Below are positions 59,428-64,000 of a DNA stretch of 64,000 nucleotides, piece by piece. The stretch covers positions 1,127,501 to 1,191,500 of the forward strand of contig NZ_CP166625.1 of assembly GCF_041320595.1 (NCBI RefSeq), read 5' to 3'. Within the stretch, counting starts at the first letter, position 1; the number at the start of each line of letters is the position of its first letter. Below the pieces are notes generated by a model. The model saw only the letters and a program-made list of their open reading frames with translations. It was not told the origin of the DNA and did not search any database. The position numbers and the translations under genes were made by a program. The DNA is from Pleomorphomonas sp. PLEO. Lineage in GTDB: Bacteria; Pseudomonadota; Alphaproteobacteria; Rhizobiales; Pleomorphomonadaceae.

Positions 59428-60141
59428 TCAGCTCCTGTCGTCGATCTGACGTGACAGGATGGCGGCGAACTCGTCGGCGAAGCCATCCATGCGCGAGCCG
59501 AGCTTGGCAGCGTCGGCGGAGAGTTTGTTATAGGCGAGAACCGCTGGAATGGCGGCGGCAAGGCCCATGGCGGTGGCGAGCAGCGCCTCGGAGATGGCCG
59601 GCGCCACGACGACGAGGCTGGTGTTCTTGGACGTGGCGATCGCCTGGAACGAACTCATGATACCCCAGACGGTGCCGAACAGGCCGATGAACGGGCCGGC
59701 CGAACCAATGGTGGCCAGGAAGATCAGCCGAGCCTCGAGGCGTTCCATCTCGCGGGAAATCGTTACGTCGATCACCTTGCCGATGCGATCGGTGATCCCC
59801 TGGAAGGACACGCGTCCGGCCTCGTGGCTGCGCTTCCATTCGCGCATGGCGGCGACGAAGATCGCGGCGAGCCCCTCGTTGGAACGGGACGTGAGCGAGC
59901 GATAGAGCTCTTCGAGTGACTGGCCGGACCAGAACACCTTCTCGAAGTGGTCCATCGAGCGACGGGCGCGATTATAAGCGATGATCTTGTCGACGATGAT
60001 CGCCCAACACCAGACTGACGACGTCAGGAGGCCGAGCATTACCGCCTTCACGACGAAACTCGCCTGCCAGAACAATGCCCAGACGGACACCTCGGCGGCC
60101 GGTGCTGCGAGCACGTTCTGGGTCAGTTCGACCGCATTCAT
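59428..60141 (-). CDS. tolQ: TolQ proton-channel subunit
   Basis: 237 residues, three membrane helices (about 20-45, 130-155, 170-195) of the ExbB/TolQ family. FLATIGSAGPFIGLFGTVWGIMSSFQAI and ALLATAMGLAAAIPAVLAYN are the conserved pore helices. ATG 60141 has GGAAGA upstream; the longer frame to 60294 adds residues unlike TolQ. A 262-bp gap separates it from ybgC upstream, so it may have its own promoter. Confidence 0.97.
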   Translation of the reverse strand: MNAVELTQNVLAAPAAEVSVWALFWQASFVVKAVMLGLLTSSVWCWAIIVDKIIAYNRARRSMDHFEKVFWSGQSLEELYRSLTSRSNEGLAAIFVAAMREWKRSHEAGRVSFQGITDRIGKVIDVTISREMERLEARLIFLATIGSAGPFIGLFGTVWGIMSSFQAIATSKNTSLVVVAPAISEALLATAMGLAAAIPAVLAYNKLSADAAKLGSRMDGFADEFAAILSRQIDDRS

Positions 60142-60403
60142 GAGTGTCTTCCGTTTGTCCGCAGAATGGGGCGGGGATTTCTCGACGCCAAGTCTCGTTG
60201 ACCGTGGTGGGCTATGGCGGCAAGCATTGATGCCTTGACTTCCACATGGCGCCCAAATTTGGCGAAAACGGGACTTGACGGTCAGGAAAACCAAGGGATT
60301 TCGAACCCCTGCCGCCGGGACGGGTTCCGCCGCCGACGGCGCCGGTGTCCCGTTCCTGTCATCCTATGGTATGGTTAAGGAAGGTTTACCACAGTGGCCG
60401 CTT

Positions 60404-60814
60404 TCAGCGCGCACCAGCAATCAGAGCGGCCATGGCGGGCGGCAGGCGGCGCGGTCGACCGTTGCCGCCGGTTGCCACCACCTCTACCTCGGCGGCGGCG
60501 ATGAGGTCGTCGCCACGCAGAAGGCGCTGGATGACGGTGAAACGCGGGCCGGAAATGCTGCCGATTTCCGTTTCCACCGTCAGCAGATCGTCCAAAAAGC
60601 CGGGCTTGCTGTATTCGATGGCGAAGCGCCGAACGACGAACAGCAGCGCGTCCGGCCCGTTGCGATCGGCCGTGGCGCTCTGGCTGATGCCGAGATCCCG
60701 TAAGAATTCGGTGCGGCCGCGCTCGAAGAAGCGCATGTGGCTGCCGTGGTAGAGAATGCCGCCGGCGTCGGTATCCTCAAAATAGACGCGGACGGCGAGG
60801 TGATGGACGGTCAA
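60404..60814 (-). CDS. ybgC: YbgC-type acyl-CoA thioesterase, Tol-Pal operon
   Basis: 136 residues of the hotdog-fold 4-hydroxybenzoyl-CoA thioesterase group. VYFEDTDAGGILYHG near the start carries the catalytic Asp (about D16). YbgC hydrolyses short acyl-CoA esters and is the usual first gene of tol operons. The start is a TTG at 60814 with GAGGAT upstream; it overlaps the last bases of the upstream hydrolase gene. Upstream frame to 60997 is the hydrolase in another frame and is rejected. Confidence 0.92.
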   Translation of the reverse strand: MTVHHLAVRVYFEDTDAGGILYHGSHMRFFERGRTEFLRDLGISQSATADRNGPDALLFVVRRFAIEYSKPGFLDDLLTVETEIGSISGPRFTVIQRLLRGDDLIAAAEVEVVATGGNGRPRRLPPAMAALIAGAR

Positions 60815-61332
60815 AAGGCGATATCCTCGGCGGGAACGACCGAAACCGGCGCATCGAATCGCGACCACACCCAGGTGTGATGGCGCACGACGTCGGCGGC
60901 TGAAAGATGCGGCCGATCCGAGGTCGTATGGCCGTTGGCGATCACCGTGGTTGCAAGGCCGCGCGAGGCAGCGGCGCGGACGGTGGTGTCGACGCAAAAA
61001 TCGGATGCGTAGCCGCCGACCACGATGCTGTCGACGCCGAGCCGGTCGAGAGTGGCGGCAAAGTCGGTGTTCCGAAAGCCGTCACAGAAGGATTTGGCGA
61101 CGACGGTGTCGCCGTGCCTAGGGGCGAGAGAAGGATGAAACTCCCAGCCGGGCGTGCCGCGCTCCCATTCGCAGCCCGCTTCTTCATGCTGGATGAAGAT
61201 CACCGGAACGCCGGCGGCTCGCGCTTCGGTCGCCTTGCGGTCGAGGAGGGCGGCTATTTCGCCGATCCGAAAGGCGCGCGGCGCAACGAACAGATTGGCT
61301 TGAACGTCGATGATGACAAGGGCGCGGGTCAT
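60811..61332 (-). CDS. Cysteine hydrolase of the isochorismatase family
   Basis: 173 residues. Asp-Lys-Cys triad complete: D9 in VIIDVQ, K80 in VVAKSFCDGF, C113 in GGYASDFCVDTT. The family includes nicotinamidases and N-carbamoyl hydrolases; no nicotinamidase metal motif (DxHxxxH) is clear, so the substrate is unknown. It is inserted between ruvB and ybgC, overlapping ybgC by 4 bp and 1 bp from the ruvB stop, so all are probably co-transcribed. Confidence 0.9.
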   Translation of the reverse strand: MTRALVIIDVQANLFVAPRAFRIGEIAALLDRKATEARAAGVPVIFIQHEEAGCEWERGTPGWEFHPSLAPRHGDTVVAKSFCDGFRNTDFAATLDRLGVDSIVVGGYASDFCVDTTVRAAASRGLATTVIANGHTTSDRPHLSAADVVRHHTWVWSRFDAPVSVVPAEDIAF

Positions 61333-61333
61333 C

Positions 61334-62380
61334 TCATTCCTCCTCGCCGCTGGAAAACAGCGTGAACTGGGCCTCCTCGGCGGTCTTCGGCACGGCGAAG
61401 CCCATGTGGCGGAATGCGTGCGGTGTCAGCAGGCGGCCACGCGGGGTGCGCTGCACGAAACCCTTCTGGATGAGATAGGGCTCGACGATGTCTTCGATGG
61501 CATCGCGCGGTTCGGCGATAGCCGCCGCGATGGTCTCGATACCGACCGGCCCGCCGTTGAAGCTGAGAGCGATGGTGTTGAGATAGCGCAGATCGAGCGC
61601 GTCGAGACCGATGGGGTCGACGTCCAGCCGGAGCAGGGCCCGGTCGGCAATCTCGGCGGTGATCATCTCCTCCCCGGCGACAATGGCGAAATCGCGCACG
61701 CGGCGCAACAGACGGCCGGCGATGCGCGGCGTGCCGCGCGAGCGCTTGGCGATCTCGGTGGCGCCATCGTCGGCGATGCCGATGCCGAAAATTCGAGCAC
61801 CGCGCCGGACAATCTTTTCCAGTTCCTCGGTGGTGTAGAATTCGAGACGGATCGGGATACCGAAACGGTCCCGAAGCGGTGTCGTCAACAGCCCGAGCCG
61901 GGTGGTGGCTCCTACCAGAGTGAACTTGGCGAGGTCGATCCGGACCGAACGGGCCGCCGGTCCCTCGCCGATGATCAGGTCGAGCTGATAGTCCTCCATG
62001 GCCGGATAGAGGATTTCCTCCACCGCCGGGCTCATGCGGTGGATTTCGTCGATGAACAGAACGTCGCGGTCCTCGAGATTGGTGAGGAGAGCGGCGAGAT
62101 CGCCGGCCTTGGCGATGACCGGACCGGAGGTGGCGCGGAAGTTGACGCCGAGCTCACGGGAAACGATCTGGGCCAGCGTGGTTTTCCCCAGGCCCGGCGG
62201 GCCGACGAACAGCACGTGATCGAGGGCTTCCTTGCGAGTCTTGGCGGCTTCGATGAACACCTGGAGATTAGCGCGGGCCGACGCTTGGCCGACGAATTCG
62301 GAAAGCGCGCTCGGCCGGATCGACTGCTCGAAATCCTCGGCGCGTTTTTCGCCCGTGACGATCCGGCTCTCTTCGCTCAT
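61334..62380 (-). CDS. ruvB: Holliday-junction branch-migration helicase RuvB
   Basis: 348 residues. Walker A GPPGLGKT at 60-67, Walker [10 protein letters not shown], sensor [20 protein letters not shown], and a C-terminal winged helix with [16 protein letters not shown]. It drives branch migration with RuvA; RuvC resolves the junction. ATG 62380. Neither ruvA nor ruvC is upstream in the 440 bp shown, although they normally precede ruvB in Rhizobiales. Confidence 0.98.
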   Translation of the reverse strand: MSEESRIVTGEKRAEDFEQSIRPSALSEFVGQASARANLQVFIEAAKTRKEALDHVLFVGPPGLGKTTLAQIVSRELGVNFRATSGPVIAKAGDLAALLTNLEDRDVLFIDEIHRMSPAVEEILYPAMEDYQLDLIIGEGPAARSVRIDLAKFTLVGATTRLGLLTTPLRDRFGIPIRLEFYTTEELEKIVRRGARIFGIGIADDGATEIAKRSRGTPRIAGRLLRRVRDFAIVAGEEMITAEIADRALLRLDVDPIGLDALDLRYLNTIALSFNGGPVGIETIAAAIAEPRDAIEDIVEPYLIQKGFVQRTPRGRLLTPHAFRHMGFAVPKTAEEAQFTLFSSGEEE

Positions 62381-62820
62381 GGTGATCCGATCGTCTCCGG
62401 CGGTCTGGAGCTTTCAGGTGAAAGCCAGTTCACCAAAAAAAGCTCCATCTTCCTGCTTTGGCGCCCTTCCATACCGAAGCCGCGACAGGCTTTTTCTGGA
62501 ATTGCTCTGGTGGCTCGGCTCCATGGTCGGGACCTGCCCGATGGAGGGCCCCACCGCGGGCGCCAGACCATCTAGCCGAATCGACCTGTTGTGCCGGTTG
62601 TTCGCCTTTCGTTTTGCACGAAAGGGAGGCGATTGCCAAGCAGTCGGCGGGGCAGTGAGAAACTGCCGCAGCCGATCGTGGGCTATTGTGCTCGATTGTT
62701 GGCCGTCAATGATCACAATTGCGTCACGCATCCGTGATCAGTTGGATTGACCTGAGCTGAGGTCTGGTTAATTCTCCTCTTGGGTTCGAGACGTTTCCAT
62801 CCCTCCGCGACGAGGTGGTT
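62381..62820. other. Divergent region between ruvB and the DUF2927 gene
   Basis: 440 bp without a convincing gene. It contains a perfect split palindrome TGATCAC-N17-GTGATCA (62710-62716/62734-62740) about 80 bp before the DUF2927 start, a possible operator. Minus-strand frames here (for example 62414-62731) do not resemble RuvA or RuvC. Confidence 0.5.
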
Positions 62821-63561
62821 ATGGCAGCTTTCAGGACAGTGTTCGGGCTTATGTTGCTCGTGACGGCGCTGGCGGTGGTTGGCAATTTTCTGGCCAATCC
62901 AGCGCGAGCTGAAAGCATCGGCGGTTTTTCCGACGATGAGTTGATGGACGGCTTCCAGAAAACGGTGTTCGGTGTCGAATACGGCAGCGTGGCGGCGGGA
63001 AGCAGCGTCAAGAAATTCGAAAGTACCGTCCTCGTTCGCGTTATCAATCTCGCCGACAAGGATCGTCAGCGCCAGATCGCTGGTTTCGTCTCCCAGCTGC
63101 CGCGTCTCGTGCGGGGGCTCGACATTCGTATGGCGGGACCTGGTGACAATCCCAATTTCACCGTCTACGTGGTCGATCGCGCCGATTATACCGACACCGT
63201 GCGGACCGACGTGCTCGGTACGTCGCGCGGCGCGGCACCGGGTCAGTGTCTGGTGCGCGTTTACCCAGGGTCGCTTGGCATCGTTCGGTCCACCGCGGTG
63301 ATCGTTTCCGATGAGGGCGACAGCCTGTTCCGGCGCTGCATGGTCGAGGAGATCCTGCAAGGCCTCGGCCCGATGAATGACAACGCCGCGCTCTACGCCT
63401 CGGTATTCAACGATCGTTCGCGCCACGATAGCTTCATGCCCTTCGATCGGGCTGTGGTGTCAATGCTCTATGACCGGCGCATTCGCCCCGGCATGAGCCG
63501 TTCCGAGGTCGGCACGCTGTTGCCGAGGGTACTCGCCGACGTGCGGCGCTCCGTCCGCTAA
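62821..63561 (+). CDS. DUF2927 family exported protein
   Basis: 246 residues. Signal peptide or single N-terminal membrane helix (about 5-30, ending ANPARAES), then a globular domain (about 35-240). GFSDDELMDGFQKTVFG, PNFTVYVVDRADYTDTV, CLVRVYPGS and FRRCMVEEILQGLGPMNDNA (the last with a cysteine and glutamate) match the DUF2927 family, which is uncharacterised. ATG 62821 has GAGGTGG upstream; the in-frame GTG at 62815 is less likely. The stop is at the start of a large inverted repeat. Confidence 0.85.
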   Translation: MAAFRTVFGLMLLVTALAVVGNFLANPARAESIGGFSDDELMDGFQKTVFGVEYGSVAAGSSVKKFESTVLVRVINLADKDRQRQIAGFVSQLPRLVRGLDIRMAGPGDNPNFTVYVVDRADYTDTVRTDVLGTSRGAAPGQCLVRVYPGSLGIVRSTAVIVSDEGDSLFRRCMVEEILQGLGPMNDNAALYASVFNDRSRHDSFMPFDRAVVSMLYDRRIRPGMSRSEVGTLLPRVLADVRRSVR

Positions 63562-63746
63562 GAGCCCGACCCGAAACTCTACTGGGGTGGGCATCTAGCT
63601 TCGAGTTCTGCGCTTCCGGTGCTCACGAACAGGAAGTTCGCTCCGCTCCGGTTCTCGAACTCATCGCTATCTGCCTGACCCCAGCGAGTTTCGAGTCAGG
63701 CTCTAAGAGATTTGGCGATCAGATTGAATTCTTCTCTGATCGCCAA
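63561..63746. repeat. Long imperfect inverted repeat plus second hairpin
   Basis: 63561-63587 pairs with 63679-63704 over about 26 bp with wobble pairs (AGAGCCCGACCCGAAACTC against GAGTTTCGAGTCAGGCTCT). The roughly 90-nt loop contains further partial repeats of TCGAGTTCT/GTTCTCGA. Immediately after, TTGGCGATCAGA (63712-63723) pairs perfectly with TCTGATCGCCAA (63735-63746). It may be a small non-autonomous repeat element or a structured RNA; no coding frame is present. The remainder to about 63929 has no gene. Confidence 0.6.
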
Positions 63747-63929
63747 GTGCGACCCGTCCAGTTAAATCTCACTGGAGCGCCGGCCGATTTTGGGCCGGCT
63801 CAAACCGGAGCCCGGCGGATGCTCCACCTCTCACACACAACAGTGGGGCAGGCCTGCTGATAGGCTCTGCTGCAAGTTCTATGATCGAAGTGAAGTTCAC
63901 AGGCTCGCCGACGGATGGGCGGGTCTGTT

Positions 63930-64000
63930 TTACTGAATGTTGCGGTGGATGCGGCTCAGGAAATTGGCTTGCTCGCCAGCGGGCCGCTTCTCGATGACGG
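63930..64000 (-). CDS. C-terminal end of an unidentified protein, cut by the window edge
   Basis: The minus strand reads VIEKRPAGEQANFLSRIHRNIQ then TAA (63932-63930), open to the end of the window. Codon use is like the neighbours. Twenty-two residues are too few to name a family. Confidence 0.4.
   Translation of the reverse strand, partial: VIEKRPAGEQANFLSRIHRNIQ

Overview
The window looks like chromosome from an alphaproteobacterium of the order Hyphomicrobiales (Rhizobiales). The evidence is high-GC coding DNA, a 23S rRNA with a long helix-9 insertion, a full ybgC-tolQRAB-pal-cpoB-tilS-ftsH cluster, rpoH next to an RluD-type synthase, the cell-cycle genes rcdA and trcR (DUF1013), a DUF1192 gene, homospermidine synthase and an ornithine decarboxylase. 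The genus cannot be fixed from sequence reading alone. No plasmid, phage, IS element, CRISPR array or tRNA was seen; nearly everything is housekeeping or transport.

Layout. 1-3.2 kb: end of an rRNA operon (23S, 5S, strong terminator), followed by about 580 bp with no convincing gene. 3.8-10.4 kb: biotin transporter bioY, a GAF-PAS-GGDEF-EAL cyclic-di-GMP protein, a LacI-type regulator with KDPG aldolase, a DMT permease and a MarR regulator. 10.5-14.3 kb: a COG0523 (CobW-type) metallochaperone GTPase, a WD40 propeller protein and a lysine-2,3-aminomutase-like radical SAM enzyme in a row. 14.6-21 kb: homospermidine synthase, ferrochelatase (with a candidate Irr/ICE operator) and a TRAP transporter whose large permease gene carries a frameshift. 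21-25 kb: a class I glutamine amidotransferase and a lysR-DUF1007-nickel/cobalt permease set. 25-29 kb: a structured leader, ornithine decarboxylase, a GNAT enzyme and a QmcA/NfeD pair. 29-36.7 kb: a beta-barrel protein, EamA permease, purA, a proline-rich membrane protein with a selected tandem peptide repeat, and an RluD-type synthase. 36.9-42.3 kb: rpoH, rpmE, rcdA, DUF1192, a broken GNAT gene, a quinone oxidoreductase and trcR. 42-50 kb: a secreted trypsin-like protease, two YdcH-type small proteins, opgC, a TauE/SafE permease, purEK, a class II amidotransferase, rpsU. 50-64 kb: TPR lipoprotein, ftsH, tilS, the Tol-Pal envelope system, a cysteine hydrolase, ruvB, a DUF2927 protein, and an imperfect long inverted repeat near the end.

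How genes connect. Ornithine decarboxylase supplies putrescine that homospermidine synthase turns into sym-homospermidine, the usual rhizobial polyamine. purA and purEK belong to purine synthesis. The Tol-Pal block maintains the outer membrane during division. rcdA and trcR sit close together and both belong to the alphaproteobacterial CtrA cell-cycle network. Two genes look damaged: dctM (one G missing in a G run) and a GNAT gene (in-frame TAA). Each could be a true lesion or a sequence error. The least explained gene set is the cobW-WD40-aminomutase cluster.
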